Below, piece by piece: positions 8,407-17,223 of a stretch of 64,000 bases of DNA (the first letter of the stretch is position 1; every line of letters starts with the position of its first letter). A model generated the notes under the pieces. It saw only the letters and a list, made by a program, of their open reading frames with translations. It did no database searches and was not told where the DNA came from. The stretch is from Bosea sp. PAMC 26642 (GTDB lineage: Bacteria > Pseudomonadota > Alphaproteobacteria > Rhizobiales > Beijerinckiaceae): assembly GCF_001562255.1 (NCBI RefSeq), contig NZ_CP014301.1, positions 3,038,001-3,102,000 of the forward strand, written 5' to 3'. The position numbers and the translations under genes are program-made.

Positions 8407-9714
8407 ATGACGAGCGATAAGACGCTCCGCATAGTCGCGACAAACGATGCGGACGATGTTGGGGCATTGATGCACGCGCTTGGCCGGCGTGCCCGCGCCG
8501 CTGCGCGTGCCGTGGCGCTCGCGCCGGCTGCCCAGCGCGACGCTGCGCTGCACGCGATGGGCAACGCCCTGACCGCGCGCGCCGCCGCCATCCTCGCCGC
8601 CAATGCCCAGGATATCGCCGAGGCGAAGGCCGCCGGCCAGAACGCCGCCTTCATCGACCGCCTGATGCTGGACGAGAAGCGCCTTGCCGAAGTCGCTCAC
8701 GCCGTCGCCGATATCGCAAAGCTGCCCGACCCCGTCGGTCGCGTGCTGGCGCAGTGGACACAAGCCTCCAACGGGCTTCGCTTCGAGCGCGTCGCGACCC
8801 CGCTCGGCGTCATCGCCGTGATCTTCGAGAGCCGGCCAAACGTCACGGCAGATGCCGGCGCGCTCTGCCTCAAGAGCGGCAACGCCGCGATCCTGCGAGC
8901 AGGCTCCGACAGCTTCCGCACCTCGACCGAAATCGCCGCCGCGCTCCGGCAGGGGCTGGAGGAGGCGGGCCTGCCGGCCGACGCGATCCAGCTCGTGCCG
9001 ACGCGCGACCGTGCGGCGGTCGGCGAAATCCTGAAAGGTCTCGACGGCGCGATCGACGTCGTCGTGCCGCGCGGCGGCAAGAGCCTCGTTGCCCGCGTCC
9101 AAAGCGATGCGCGGGTGCCGGTCTTCGCCCATCTCGACGGCAACTGCCATGTCTATATCCATGAGCGGGCCGATCTCGACATGGCCCAGGCGATCGTTCT
9201 GAACGCCAAGCTGCGGCGCACCGGCGTCTGCGGTTCTGCCGAGACGCTGCTGGTGGACGAAGCCTGCGCGGCGACGCATCTCGCGTCGCTGGTGAAAGCC
9301 CTGCTCGACGCCGGCTGCGCCGTGCGCGGCGATGGGGCGACGCAAGCCGTCGACGCCCGCGTCACGCCTGCGACGGAGCAGGACTGGGCGACCGAATTCC
9401 TCGATCGCATCATCGCGGTGAAGCTGGTGGCCGGGCTCGACGAGGCGATCGACCATATCGAGCGCTACGGCTCGCACCACACCGAGGCGATCATCACGGC
9501 CGATGCCGAGGCGGCCCGCCGATTCCTCGCCGAGGTCGATTCCGCGATCGTTCTGCACAACGCCTCGACCCAGTTCGCCGATGGCGGCGAATTCGGCTTC
9601 GGCGCCGAGATCGGCATCGCCACGGGCCGCATGCATGCGCGCGGTCCTGTCGGTGTCGAGCAGCTCTGCTCCTTCAAGTACCGCGTCCATGGCGATGGCC
9701 AGATCCGGCCGTGA
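8407..9714 (+). CDS. proA: Gamma-glutamyl phosphate reductase
   Basis: A 435-residue aldehyde-dehydrogenase-fold enzyme that reduces gamma-glutamyl phosphate to glutamate semialdehyde with NADPH, the second step of proline synthesis. The catalytic Cys275 lies in [31 protein letters not shown] and [10 protein letters not shown] are typical family motifs. The stop overlaps the GTG start of nadD by 4 bp, indicating translational coupling. Confidence 0.95.
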   Translation: MTSDKTLRIVATNDADDVGALMHALGRRARAAARAVALAPAAQRDAALHAMGNALTARAAAILAANAQDIAEAKAAGQNAAFIDRLMLDEKRLAEVAHAVADIAKLPDPVGRVLAQWTQASNGLRFERVATPLGVIAVIFESRPNVTADAGALCLKSGNAAILRAGSDSFRTSTEIAAALRQGLEEAGLPADAIQLVPTRDRAAVGEILKGLDGAIDVVVPRGGKSLVARVQSDARVPVFAHLDGNCHVYIHERADLDMAQAIVLNAKLRRTGVCGSAETLLVDEACAATHLASLVKALLDAGCAVRGDGATQAVDARVTPATEQDWATEFLDRIIAVKLVAGLDEAIDHIERYGSHHTEAIITADAEAARRFLAEVDSAIVLHNASTQFADGGEFGFGAEIGIATGRMHARGPVGVEQLCSFKYRVHGDGQIRP

Positions 9715-10340
9715 GCCAGCCTCCCGTTGCGACGCAGGAATATCTGCGGCTGCCGCCTCATGCGCCGGGCCTGCGCATCGGGCTGTTCGGCGGCAGCTTC
9801 AACCCGGCCCATGACGGCCACCGCCTGGCGAGCCTGACCGCGCTGCGACGGCTCCAGCTCGACCGGATCTGGTGGTTGGTGACGCCGGGCAATCCCCTGA
9901 AGGACAATGCCGCCCTTCCCCCGCTCGCGCAGCGCGTCGGCTTCGCCCGCGAGGTCGCCGACCATGCCCATATCCACGTCACCGGCATCGAGGCGCGCCT
10001 GCGCACCCGCTACACCGCCGACACGCTGCGCGCGCTGAAGCTGCGCTGTCCCGGCGTGCGCTTCGTCTGGGTGATGGGCTCCGACAATCTCGCCAGCTTC
10101 CACCGCTGGAACGAGTGGCGAGCAATCGCCCGGATGATGCCGATCGCGGTGATCGACCGGCCGGGCTCGACCCATCGCTCCATCGCCTCGCCGGCCGCCG
10201 GCTGGCTGTCGCGCTGGCGGATCTCGGAAAGCCAGGCGGCGGCGCTTGCCGGCGCCTGCGCACCGGCCTGGATCGTCCTGCATGGGCGGCGCTCGGCGCT
10301 CTCCTCCACCCAATTGCGGCAACAGGCTAAATCCGATTGA
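9711..10340 (+). CDS. nadD: Nicotinate-nucleotide adenylyltransferase
   Basis: A 209-residue nucleotidyltransferase with the signature [14 protein letters not shown] near residues 24-37 and the C-terminal SSTQLR (normally ISSTxIR). It joins ATP and nicotinate mononucleotide to deamido-NAD in NAD synthesis. The GTG start at 9711 overlaps the proA stop. Its place between proA and rsfS is the usual order in this group. Confidence 0.93.
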   Translation: MSQPPVATQEYLRLPPHAPGLRIGLFGGSFNPAHDGHRLASLTALRRLQLDRIWWLVTPGNPLKDNAALPPLAQRVGFAREVADHAHIHVTGIEARLRTRYTADTLRALKLRCPGVRFVWVMGSDNLASFHRWNEWRAIARMMPIAVIDRPGSTHRSIASPAAGWLSRWRISESQAAALAGACAPAWIVLHGRRSALSSTQLRQQAKSD

Positions 10341-10442
10341 ATTTCAGCCCCGTCAGGCGTATTTTGATGATGTCGCGCTCCGAGCGCGTCGTCATGTGAG
10401 GATACGGAACTGAACCGTCAAACCCTTGGTGAGGCCGAGCCC

Positions 10443-10820
10443 ATGCCGCTTCCCCAGGCTGCTGTGTCGGACAACCCGTCCGCCGACAGCATAGCCCTCG
10501 CAATCCATGTTCTCGAAGAGATGAAGGCCGAGGACGTCACCGTCATCGACCTCGTCGGAAAAACCTCTCTGGCCGACGCCATGATCATCGCGTCCGGGCG
10601 GGTGAACCGTCACGTCGCCTCGATCGCTGACAGCCTGGTCGAAGCCCTCAAGGGCTCCGGCCTGCCCACGCCCAAGGTCGAGGGCATGCCGGCCTGCGAC
10701 TGGGTGCTGATCGACACCGGCGACATCATCATTCACATCTTCCGTCCGGAAGTGCGCCAGTTCTACAATCTGGAGAAGATGTGGGGCGCCGACCGGCCCA
10801 ATGAGCGGCTCGTGAGCTGA
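10443..10820 (+). CDS. rsfS: Ribosomal silencing factor RsfS
   Basis: A 125-residue RsfS/DUF143 protein (LVGKTSLADAMIIASGRVNRHV, CDWVLIDTGDIIIHIF, FYNLEKMW). It binds L14 on the 50S subunit and blocks subunit joining under nutrient stress. ATG 10443 is chosen; upstream in-frame codons look unrelated. It is followed at 13 bp by rlmH, another ribosome-related gene, as in most bacteria. Confidence 0.93.
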   Translation: MPLPQAAVSDNPSADSIALAIHVLEEMKAEDVTVIDLVGKTSLADAMIIASGRVNRHVASIADSLVEALKGSGLPTPKVEGMPACDWVLIDTGDIIIHIFRPEVRQFYNLEKMWGADRPNERLVS

Positions 10821-10833
10821 AGCGCATCGCGCG

Positions 10834-11313
10834 ATGCGCCTTGCCCTGATCGCTGTCGGGCGTCTCAAGGATGGACCCGAGCGCGAGCTCTGCGAGCGCT
10901 ATCGCGAGCGGGCGCTCGCGCTGGGACGCGGGCTCGGCTTCAGCGGGCCCGAGATCGTCGAGATCACCGAGAGCCGCGGCCGACGGCCCGACGAGCGCAA
11001 GCGCGACGAGGCCGAGGCGATCCTCGCAAAACTCCAGCCCGGTCTGCTGATCGCGCTCGACGAACGCGGCCGCAGCCTGAACAGCGACGCCTTCGCTGAC
11101 AGGATCGCGGCGGCTCGCGACGCCGGCACGGCATCAGCCAGCCTCGTGATCGGCGGCGCCGATGGCCTCGCCGACGAGATCCGAAGCCGCGCCGACATCA
11201 CGCTCGCCTTCGGCGCCTTGACGATTCCGCATCAACTTGTGCGCGTGCTGGTGCTCGAACAGCTTTACCGGGCACTGACGATCGGCGCCGGACACCCCTA
11301 TCATCGCGCATGA
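10834..11313 (+). CDS. rlmH: 23S rRNA pseudouridine-1915 N3-methyltransferase
   Basis: A 159-residue SPOUT methyltransferase. Motifs ALDERGRSLNSDAFADRI and VIGGADGLADEI form the knotted SAM site, and the C-terminus LEQLYRALTIGAGHPYHRA is diagnostic. It methylates pseudouridine 1915 in helix 69 of 23S rRNA. Its stop overlaps the first codon of the downstream envC-like gene by 4 bp. Confidence 0.95.
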   Translation: MRLALIAVGRLKDGPERELCERYRERALALGRGLGFSGPEIVEITESRGRRPDERKRDEAEAILAKLQPGLLIALDERGRSLNSDAFADRIAAARDAGTASASLVIGGADGLADEIRSRADITLAFGALTIPHQLVRVLVLEQLYRALTIGAGHPYHRA

Positions 11314-12752
11314 CGAACTGGCGCTCCCTGATTCGCAGATGGCACGGGCTGGCAATTGCCCCTGCCGGCCTGCCGTCATTGCGAGCGCAGCGAAACAATC
11401 CAGGCGTCTCGCGCATACCTCTGGATTGCTTCGCTGCGCTCGCAATGACGGCGGTGCTTCTCGCGTCCGGACCGGGGGCCGCCCAATCCCCCTCCCCCGA
11501 TCCCGACCAGCTCACCCGCGAAGCCGAGCAGAAGCGGGTCGAGAAGCAGGCGCGCGAGGTCGAACTCAAGGCGATCGAGCAGCGCCTCGCCGGCAATGCC
11601 GAGCGCCGCGCCAAGCTCGATGCCGAGATCGCGGCGATCCGTGCCGACCGGGCCGCGCTGAACAAGGCGCTGCTCGACACGACCTCCCGCACCCAGTCGA
11701 TCGAACGGCGGGTCAGCGGGCTCGAATCCCGGCTGAGCCTGCTGCAGTCGAGCGAGACCGCGATCCGCCGCTCGCTGGAGGGCCGGCGCGGCCTGATCGC
11801 CGAAGTCCTCGCCGCGCTGCAGCGCATCGGGAGGCGCCCGCCGCCTGCCGTCCTCGTCAGGCCCGAGGACATTCTCGAAGCGGTGCGCGCCTCGATGCTG
11901 CTCGGCGCCGTTGTCCCCGACCTGCGCCAGGAGATCGAGATCCTCGGCACCGATCTCGGCGAACTCGTTCGTCTGCGGGACGGCATTGCCAGCGAACGCA
12001 AGGCGATGTCGTCGGAGATGGAGGACCTCGCCGGCGAGCGCCAGCGTCTCGCCTCCCTCGTCGAGGCCAGGCGCGAGCGCGAGGCCGGCGCCACCCGCGA
12101 TGCCGAGACCCAGCGCGGGCTCGACGGCGAACTCGCCGCCCAGGCCAAGGGCCTGCGCGATTTCGTCGAGCGCATGGAGAAGGAGATATCCGTCGCCAGC
12201 CGCGCCGCCGATTCGGCCCGCACGGCGCTCGAATCCGAGACGCGCGAGCAGCGCCAGCGCATGGCGGCGCTCGCCTTCAAGGATCCGGCCCGCCTCGGCC
12301 CCAAGATCGCCTTCGCCGAGGCGCGCGGCCTTCTTCCCTTGCCGGCAGTGGGTTCACAATTGCGTGGCTTTGGCGAAAACGACACAACCGGCGGCACGAC
12401 GCGCGGGATTTCGCTGAGCACCCGGCCCGGCGCCCTAGTTTCGGCGCCTTCTGACGCTTGGGTGGTCTATGCTGGTCCGTTCCGCTCCTTCGGGCAACTC
12501 TTGATCCTGAACGCGGGCGGCGGGTACTATATGTTGTTGGCCGGTATGCAGCGTATCGATGTTTCACTGAATCAATTCGTTCTCGCGGGAGAACCGGTTG
12601 CAGTGATGGGCGAAACGTCGGAAGCTGCTGCCTCGATAACGGGTTCTGGAGCCGGGCAACCCGTGCTCTATATCGAATTCAGAAAAGACGGCGTTTCGGT
12701 CGATCCGACGCCGTGGTGGACGAAATCGCAAGGCGAAAAGGCTGGCGGATGA
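11310..12752 (+). CDS. EnvC-like murein hydrolase activator with degenerate LytM domain
   Basis: A 480-residue exported protein. A long coiled coil (about 65-320) is followed by a C-terminal LytM/M23-like domain (about 360-470) with APSDAWVVYAGPFRSFGQLLIL and YYMLLAGM. The zinc ligands HxxxD and HxH of active M23 peptidases are missing, as in EnvC and related activators of amidases at division. The N-terminus is odd. The first 60 residues contain the translation of a 77 bp palindromic repeat (see 11374-11450), and the hydrophobic part of the signal peptide is partly encoded by it. It overlaps rlmH and ctpA by 4 bp at each side. Confidence 0.8.
   Translation: MTNWRSLIRRWHGLAIAPAGLPSLRAQRNNPGVSRIPLDCFAALAMTAVLLASGPGAAQSPSPDPDQLTREAEQKRVEKQAREVELKAIEQRLAGNAERRAKLDAEIAAIRADRAALNKALLDTTSRTQSIERRVSGLESRLSLLQSSETAIRRSLEGRRGLIAEVLAALQRIGRRPPPAVLVRPEDILEAVRASMLLGAVVPDLRQEIEILGTDLGELVRLRDGIASERKAMSSEMEDLAGERQRLASLVEARREREAGATRDAETQRGLDGELAAQAKGLRDFVERMEKEISVASRAADSARTALESETREQRQRMAALAFKDPARLGPKIAFAEARGLLPLPAVGSQLRGFGENDTTGGTTRGISLSTRPGALVSAPSDAWVVYAGPFRSFGQLLILNAGGGYYMLLAGMQRIDVSLNQFVLAGEPVAVMGETSEAAASITGSGAGQPVLYIEFRKDGVSVDPTPWWTKSQGEKAGG
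11374..11450. repeat. REP-like palindromic repeat inside a coding region
   Basis: The arms at 11374-11403 and 11421-11450 are 30 bp inverted repeats with one mismatch, beginning CGTCATTGCGAGCGCAGCG, around a 17 bp loop. This is the common dispersed alphaproteobacterial type seen in intergenic DNA (TCATTGCGAGCG...CGCAATGA). Here it lies in frame within the envC-like gene, with no stop codon. Confidence 0.8.
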
Positions 12753-14086
12753 TGCGCAAGGTTTCTCTCGTATTCGCCGGCGCGGTGGTGGGCGCAAGCC
12801 TCACGGGCGTCGTCACACAGACGCGCCTGTTCTCCTCGACCAGCGCGGTCGCGGCCTCGGCCGAGGTCTATCGCAGCCTGAACCTTTTCGGTGACATCTT
12901 CGAGAAGATCCGCACCGATTATGTCGAGAAGCCCGATGAACAGAAGCTGATCGAGGCCGCCATCAATGGCATGGTCTCGTCGCTCGATCCCCATTCCGGC
13001 TATCTCGACGCCAAGAGCTTCCGCGACATGGACACCGACATGCGCGGCCAGTTCGGCGGGCTCGGCATCGAGGTCACGATGGAGGAAGGCGTCCTCAAGG
13101 TCGCCAAGCCGATCCGCGACACGCCCGCCTCCAAGGCCGGAATCCTGACCAACGACATTATCCGCCAGATCGACGGCGACGAGGTCAAGGGCCTCAGCCT
13201 GACTCAGGCCGTCGAGAAGATGCGCGGCCTGATCAACACGCAGGTCAAGCTCAAGATCGAGCGGCCGGGCAAGCCCGACCAGCTCGAATTCACCCTGACC
13301 CGCTCGACCATCGTCGTGCCGGCCGTCGAGGAGCGTGTCGAGGCCGATGTCGGCTATGTCCGCATCGGCACCTTCAGCGAGCAGACCTATGAGGGCCTGC
13401 GCAGGGGCATCGACAAGGTCAATGCCGATATCGGCATTGACAAGGTCAAGGGCTATGTCATCGATCTGCGCAATAACCGCGGCGGCCGTCTCGATCAGTC
13501 GGTCCTGGTCTCCGATGCCTTCCTGGAGCGCGGCAAGATCGTCTCGACGCGCGGCCGGAACGCCGAGGAGACCCAGGTCTTCAACGCCAAGGCAGGCGAC
13601 CTGACCCGGGGCAAGCCCGTCGTCGTGCTGATCAACGGCTCGTCGGCCTCGGCGGCCGAGATCGTCGCCGGCGCCCTGCAGGACCATAAGCGCGCCACCA
13701 TCATGGGCACGCGCTCCTTCGGCAAGGGCTCGGTCCAGACGGTCATCCCGCTCGGCGGCAATGGCGGCCTGCGCCTGACCACGGCGCGCTACTACACCCC
13801 CTCGGGCAACTCGATCCAGGCCAAGGGCATCACGCCCGATATCGAGGTCATCCAGGACATCCCGGCCGAGCTGAAGGACAAGCTGACCGAGAACAAGGGT
13901 GAGGCGGCGCTGAAGGGCCATCTCAAGGCCGGCGACGGCAAGGACGAACAGTCCGGCTCGGCCTCTTACGTTCCCAACGACCCGACCAAGGACACGCAGC
14001 TGATCGCGGCGCTCGACCTGCTGCGCGGCGTCAAGAAGGACGCCGCCGCCCCGGCGCCCACGACCGACGCCCCCAAGCCGAACTGA
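12749..14086 (+). CDS. ctpA: Carboxy-terminal processing protease, S41 family
   Basis: A 445-residue exported protease. An N-terminal signal or anchor segment (FAGAVVGASLTGVV) is followed by a PDZ domain with FGGLGIEVTMEEGVLKVAKP and SKAGILTNDII. The S41 catalytic domain then has Ser301 (NGSSASAAE) and Lys326 (SFGKGSVQT) at the 25-residue spacing typical of the family. It cleaves periplasmic proteins at their C-termini. The start ATG 12749 overlaps the stop of the envC-like gene. Pairing of an EnvC-type activator with Ctp suggests a role in cell envelope turnover. Confidence 0.93.
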   Translation: MMRKVSLVFAGAVVGASLTGVVTQTRLFSSTSAVAASAEVYRSLNLFGDIFEKIRTDYVEKPDEQKLIEAAINGMVSSLDPHSGYLDAKSFRDMDTDMRGQFGGLGIEVTMEEGVLKVAKPIRDTPASKAGILTNDIIRQIDGDEVKGLSLTQAVEKMRGLINTQVKLKIERPGKPDQLEFTLTRSTIVVPAVEERVEADVGYVRIGTFSEQTYEGLRRGIDKVNADIGIDKVKGYVIDLRNNRGGRLDQSVLVSDAFLERGKIVSTRGRNAEETQVFNAKAGDLTRGKPVVVLINGSSASAAEIVAGALQDHKRATIMGTRSFGKGSVQTVIPLGGNGGLRLTTARYYTPSGNSIQAKGITPDIEVIQDIPAELKDKLTENKGEAALKGHLKAGDGKDEQSGSASYVPNDPTKDTQLIAALDLLRGVKKDAAAPAPTTDAPKPN

Positions 14087-14198
14087 AGGCTGAGGCCGAA
14101 TATGCGGCCGCTCTCGACGGCGGCCGCCGCAACCGCCAAGATGAGCGTTGGCGGGCCGCTGATTCGGGTCCGGTTCGACTAGCTGAGGACGGCTGCCC

Positions 14199-15404
14199 TT
14201 GGCCGGAATGCCGCTCACCGAGATCAATCGGCCACTCGGCCAGGATCGTATCGCCACGCCGGGCAGGCCGTGGCTGCGGTTGGCCGCCCGCGCCGCCGCC
14301 GGTATCGTCTCGGCAGCACTTCTGGTCCTTGTTGTCTACATTGCCGTCAGCCGCGATCCCGATGGCGGCGAGCCGATCGCCAGCGCCCCGATCGAGAAGC
14401 GCGCGCCGGCGCAGGTCGCCTCCGCTCCCCAGCCGGGCCCCGCCCCGGCTCCGCGCTCCCAGTCCAGCGCAGGCCAACTCGAAACCGAATCGGGCGTCAC
14501 CGTCGTCCGGCCGGGCTCCGAAGCGCCGGGCAGCATCGTCATCACCGTCCCCGACGCGGAAGGCGTGATCAAGCTCGCCCCTGCCCCCGACAACCGCCTC
14601 GTCGAACGCACCCGCCAGGGCATCCTCCCCAGGATCGGCCCCGACGGCTCGACCTCTTTGCAGGTCTATGCCCGCCCGCTCGGCCCGCAGCCCACGACCA
14701 GACCCGCCGGCCGCATCGCGCTGCTTGTAGGCGGTCTCGGCATCAGCCAGAGCGGCACCGCAGACGCGATCGCGAAATTGCCCGGCCCGGTCTCGCTCGC
14801 CTTTGCGCCCTATGGCGCCGATCTCGAACGCACCGTCCAGCGCAGCCGCGGCGCCGGTCACGAGGTCTTCCTCCAGGTTCCGATGGAACCTTTCGACTAT
14901 CCCGACAACGACCCCGGCCCCCACACCTTGCTGGCCGGTCCCAAGGCGGCCGAAAACGGCGAACGGCTGCAATGGCTGCTGGGCCGCTTCACCGGCTATG
15001 TCGGCATCGTCAATTTCCTCGGCGGCCGCCTGACCGCCGACGAGACCGCGCTGTCCCCCGTGCTGCGCGAAATCGCCGGGCGCGGGCTGATGGTCGTCGA
15101 TGACGGCTCCTCCTCGCGCAGCCTGCTTGCGGCCTCGGCCGCGCGCGCCCAGATTCCAGCACTCAAGGTCGACCGCGTCATCGACAGCGTCGCGCGCGCC
15201 GACGCGATCGACAAGGAACTCGACAGGCTCGAAGCGCTCGCCCGTGAACGGGGCGTCGCCATCGCAGCCGCCAGCGCCCTGCCTGTAACGATCGAACGGA
15301 TCGCGCGCTGGGCCGCGACATTGGAGGGCAAGGGATTGCAACTCGTTCCCGTCAGCGCCGCACGCGGACTGCGCGACCCCGGCAAGACAGGCTCGCTGCC
15401 ATGA
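14199..15404 (+). CDS. Divergent polysaccharide deacetylase family protein (YibQ-like)
   Basis: A 401-residue protein. A transmembrane anchor at about 30-50 (GIVSAALLVLVVYIAV) is followed by a Pro/Ala-rich linker to about 130. The YibQ/DUF610 domain (about 168-390) has RIALLVGGLGISQS, LPGPVSLAFAPYG, VFLQVPMEPFDYP and LMVVDDGSS. The family folds like NodB deacetylases and is predicted to act on periplasmic glycans. The TTG at 14199 is preceded at 9-10 nt by GAGGA, so I prefer it to ATG 14208. The stop overlaps the rppH start. Confidence 0.85.
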   Translation: MAGMPLTEINRPLGQDRIATPGRPWLRLAARAAAGIVSAALLVLVVYIAVSRDPDGGEPIASAPIEKRAPAQVASAPQPGPAPAPRSQSSAGQLETESGVTVVRPGSEAPGSIVITVPDAEGVIKLAPAPDNRLVERTRQGILPRIGPDGSTSLQVYARPLGPQPTTRPAGRIALLVGGLGISQSGTADAIAKLPGPVSLAFAPYGADLERTVQRSRGAGHEVFLQVPMEPFDYPDNDPGPHTLLAGPKAAENGERLQWLLGRFTGYVGIVNFLGGRLTADETALSPVLREIAGRGLMVVDDGSSSRSLLAASAARAQIPALKVDRVIDSVARADAIDKELDRLEALARERGVAIAAASALPVTIERIARWAATLEGKGLQLVPVSAARGLRDPGKTGSLP

Positions 15405-15910
15405 CCGAAAAACCCCCATACGGCTATCGCCCCTGCGTCGGGCTGGCGCTGTTCAATCGTCAGGGGCTGGTGTTCCTGGGCCGTCGCGCCAACAAGGCGC
15501 TACGCGAGCATGTCGCCCCCGACCATGAGTGGCAGATGCCGCAGGGCGGCATCGACAAGGGGGAGACCCCGCTCGAGGCGGCGCGCCGCGAATTGCAGGA
15601 AGAGACCAACGTCACCTCCGTCACGTTGCTCGCGCAGGCGCCGGGCTGGCTGAGCTACGACCTCCCCGTCGATATCGGCAAGGAAGCCTGGAGGGGCCGT
15701 TGGCGCGGCCAGGTGCAAAAATGGTTCGCCTTCCGCTTCGAGGGCGACGAAAAGGAGATCGACATCCTCAGTCCGGCAGGTGGACACAAGGCCGAATTCG
15801 ATGCCTGGCGCTGGGACAGGCTGGAGCGGACGCCTGAATTGATCATCCCGTTCAAGCGCGACGTCTACACCGAGGTCGCAAGGTTCTTTGCTCCCTTCGC
15901 AGCGGACTGA
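15401..15910 (+). CDS. rppH: RNA pyrophosphohydrolase
   Basis: A 169-residue Nudix hydrolase with the complete Nudix box (from GGIDKGETPLEAARRE through QEET). The RppH-type sequences GYRPCVGLALFNRQG and VQKWFAFRFEG are also present. It removes pyrophosphate from the 5' end of primary transcripts and so starts mRNA decay. It overlaps the preceding gene by 4 bp. Confidence 0.92.
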   Translation: MTEKPPYGYRPCVGLALFNRQGLVFLGRRANKALREHVAPDHEWQMPQGGIDKGETPLEAARRELQEETNVTSVTLLAQAPGWLSYDLPVDIGKEAWRGRWRGQVQKWFAFRFEGDEKEIDILSPAGGHKAEFDAWRWDRLERTPELIIPFKRDVYTEVARFFAPFAAD

Positions 15911-15935
15911 CCGGGCGCGTCCAACTCGTGCCACC

Positions 15936-16370
15936 ATGCCCGATCGTCACGAAACTCTCATGTCGCAGGATGACTCTGGCCAGATGGCTGATTCGATTCA
16001 CCGGCTGCACGCCGCCGTCCTTGCCGCCCGCTCACGCGATCCGGCCTTCTCGCGAACAGCCAAGCTGCTGAGCGAGGGCGTGCCGAAGATGGCCAAGAAG
16101 CTGGCCGAGGAAGCCGTCGAGGTCGGTCTCGAAGCAGTCCAGGGCGACCGTGGCCGTGTGATCCTGGAAAGCGCCGACCTCGTCTACAATCTGGTCGTCC
16201 TCTGGAGCGAACTCGGCATCGCACCTGACGATGTCTGGCGTGAAATCGACCGCCGCGAGCAGCTTTATGGAATCGCGGAAAAACTGCCCAAGATTCGCAG
16301 GACCCGCCTTGCCCGGCAAGACATCACCGCGGGCGAGGCGGCAAAGCCGATCATCATACGAGACGATTGA
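15936..16370 (+). CDS. Phosphoribosyl-ATP pyrophosphatase (HisE) family protein
   Basis: The HisE/MazG-like all-alpha domain shows TAKLLSEGVPKMAKKLAEEA, VEVGLEAVQGDRGRV and ILESADLVYNLVVLW. The paired Glu residues and the late Glu-x-x-Asp (ILESAD) are the usual Mg-binding positions. Family members hydrolyse phosphoribosyl-ATP in histidine synthesis. No his genes are nearby and the protein is longer than a typical HisE at both ends, so it may be a second, divergent copy. Start choice is uncertain: ATG 15936 or 15960; an in-frame codon at 15888 would overlap rppH. Confidence 0.75.
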   Translation: MPDRHETLMSQDDSGQMADSIHRLHAAVLAARSRDPAFSRTAKLLSEGVPKMAKKLAEEAVEVGLEAVQGDRGRVILESADLVYNLVVLWSELGIAPDDVWREIDRREQLYGIAEKLPKIRRTRLARQDITAGEAAKPIIIRDD

Positions 16371-16539
16371 AGGCCGCCGCGGCGGGGACGGATCCCTTGC
16401 CGGCAGGTTCGCATGAAAATGCTTCAGTCTCTGGATGCTCCGGAAGACGAAACCGACTTTTCAGGGTTGCCAAGTCGAGAGCGAGCAGCTATTCCGCCAC
16501 CATCGAAACGACGCGGCCAAGGCGCGTGTCGATCGGTAC

Positions 16540-16616
16540 GCGCCCGTAGCTCAGCTGGATAGAGCATCAGACTACGAATCTGAGGGTCAGAGGTTCGAAT
16601 CCTTTCGGGCGCGCCA
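16540..16616 (+). tRNA. tRNA-Arg (anticodon ACG)
   Basis: The acceptor arms GCGCCCG (16540-16546) and CGGGCGC (16606-16612) pair fully. D-arm TAGCTCAGCTGGATAGAGC, anticodon loop CTACGAA in stem TCAGA/TCTGA, T-loop GGTTCGAATCC and an encoded CCA at 16614-16616 are all present. Its 3' part doubles as the left attachment site of the 39 kb element, which keeps the tRNA intact. Confidence 0.96.
16571..16616 (+). other. attL: 46 bp tRNA-derived direct repeat, left end of element
   Basis: The 46 bases from the anticodon loop to the CCA end of tRNA-Arg (starting ACTACGAATCTGAGGGTCAG) recur without a mismatch at 55900-55945. Flanking bases differ on both sides, so these are the true limits of the repeat. 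An integrase gene lies next to the other copy. Confidence 0.93.
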
Positions 16617-16649
16617 ACTAACTTCCTGAAATTACGTCGTATTTGCTTA

Positions 16650-16669
16650 GGCCGCGAGAGCGGCCTTTT
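16650..16669 (+). terminator. Terminator downstream of tRNA-Arg
   Basis: GGCCGC, a GAGA loop, GCGGCC and TTTT form a strong hairpin 34 bp past the tRNA end. It lies inside the element, so it was brought in by the insertion and would stop tRNA transcription from entering it. Confidence 0.75.
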
Positions 16670-16732
16670 GCGTGTCTGCGGTCGGGTCGCCACGGGGTCG
16701 CCGCGGCCCGCTAAAATGCGTCGCTAGATATG

Positions 16733-16764
16733 AAAAAGGCCGGCCCTTACGGACCGGCCCTTTT
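16733..16764. terminator. Bidirectional terminator
   Basis: AAAAAGGCCGG and CCGGCCCTTTT form a stem of at least 6 bp flanked by A-run and T-run on either side. It ends the minus-strand gene that stops at 16781 and insulates the element's left end from the tRNA side. Confidence 0.75.
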
Positions 16765-16780
16765 GCTTGATACCGTGGTC

Positions 16781-17134
16781 TCACACGCCTGTAGGATCGA
16801 CCATCGGGTCGAGGCCTGCAAACTTCAGCAGAAGGCGACGGGCCATCGCGTTGTGCCAATCCAAATCCTCATCTTCACCGAGCCAGCTTGCCGGCATGAC
16901 GTGGTTCAATAGAATGCGGACCTGAGCTGCGCGGTCGGAATCTGTCTCGGCGGGCAGTGCCAGCGACAGTTCCACCAGTGCCGAATGCTCATCGCAGATT
17001 GCGTCAGAAGCCTCTGTGCCGGTCTCTTCTAGAGCGGAATTCAGCTCGCGCAGCTGCTTTTCTGCCAGGGAGAGCATCGAAGAGGTCATGTTTGCGACGG
17101 GGGCGAAGGAAGCGAGGGAGAGCTGAGCGGTCAT
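16781..17134 (-). CDS. Unknown protein near attL
   Basis: A 117-residue acidic, helical protein (MTAQLSLASFAPVANMTSSM, SLAEKQLRELNSALEETGTE, DEDLDWHNAMARRLLLKFAG). No domain is recognised. It is divergent from the small HTH regulator at 17224, with two palindromes in the shared gap. It is therefore probably controlled by that regulator, an arrangement typical of phage or island switch regions. Confidence 0.55.
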   Translation of the reverse strand: MTAQLSLASFAPVANMTSSMLSLAEKQLRELNSALEETGTEASDAICDEHSALVELSLALPAETDSDRAAQVRILLNHVMPASWLGEDEDLDWHNAMARRLLLKFAGLDPMVDPTGV

Positions 17135-17158
17135 GGCGTATGTCCCTAGGGGTTGCGA

Positions 17159-17205
17159 TAATCAGACAACCTGATTACCCTGTAAACATGCTCTAACATG
17201 TTTAC
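17159..17205. promoter_or_regulatory. Two palindromic operator-like sites between divergent genes
   Basis: Site 1 is TAATCAG-ACAAC-CTGATTA (17159-17177), a 7 bp perfect inverted repeat with a 5 bp spacer. Site 2 is GTAAACATG-CTCTAA-CATGTTTAC (17182-17205), a 9 bp perfect inverted repeat with a 6 bp spacer. They fill the gap between the gene at 16781 and the regulator at 17224 and lie just before the regulator's AGGAA ribosome site. Autoregulation is inferred. Confidence 0.65.
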
Positions 17206-17223
17206 CGTGTCAACAGGTAGGAA

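Noticed and set aside
12668..14257. 529-codon open frame antisense to ctpA
   Set aside because: High GC gives long antisense frames; its sequence is low-complexity Asp/Leu/Gly-rich and matches no family, whereas ctpA is certain.
16424..16693. Minus-strand open frame with GAPERIRTSDPQIRS
   Set aside because: It is the reverse translation of tRNA-Arg, a well-known false gene; the same occurs at 55666-56334 over attR.
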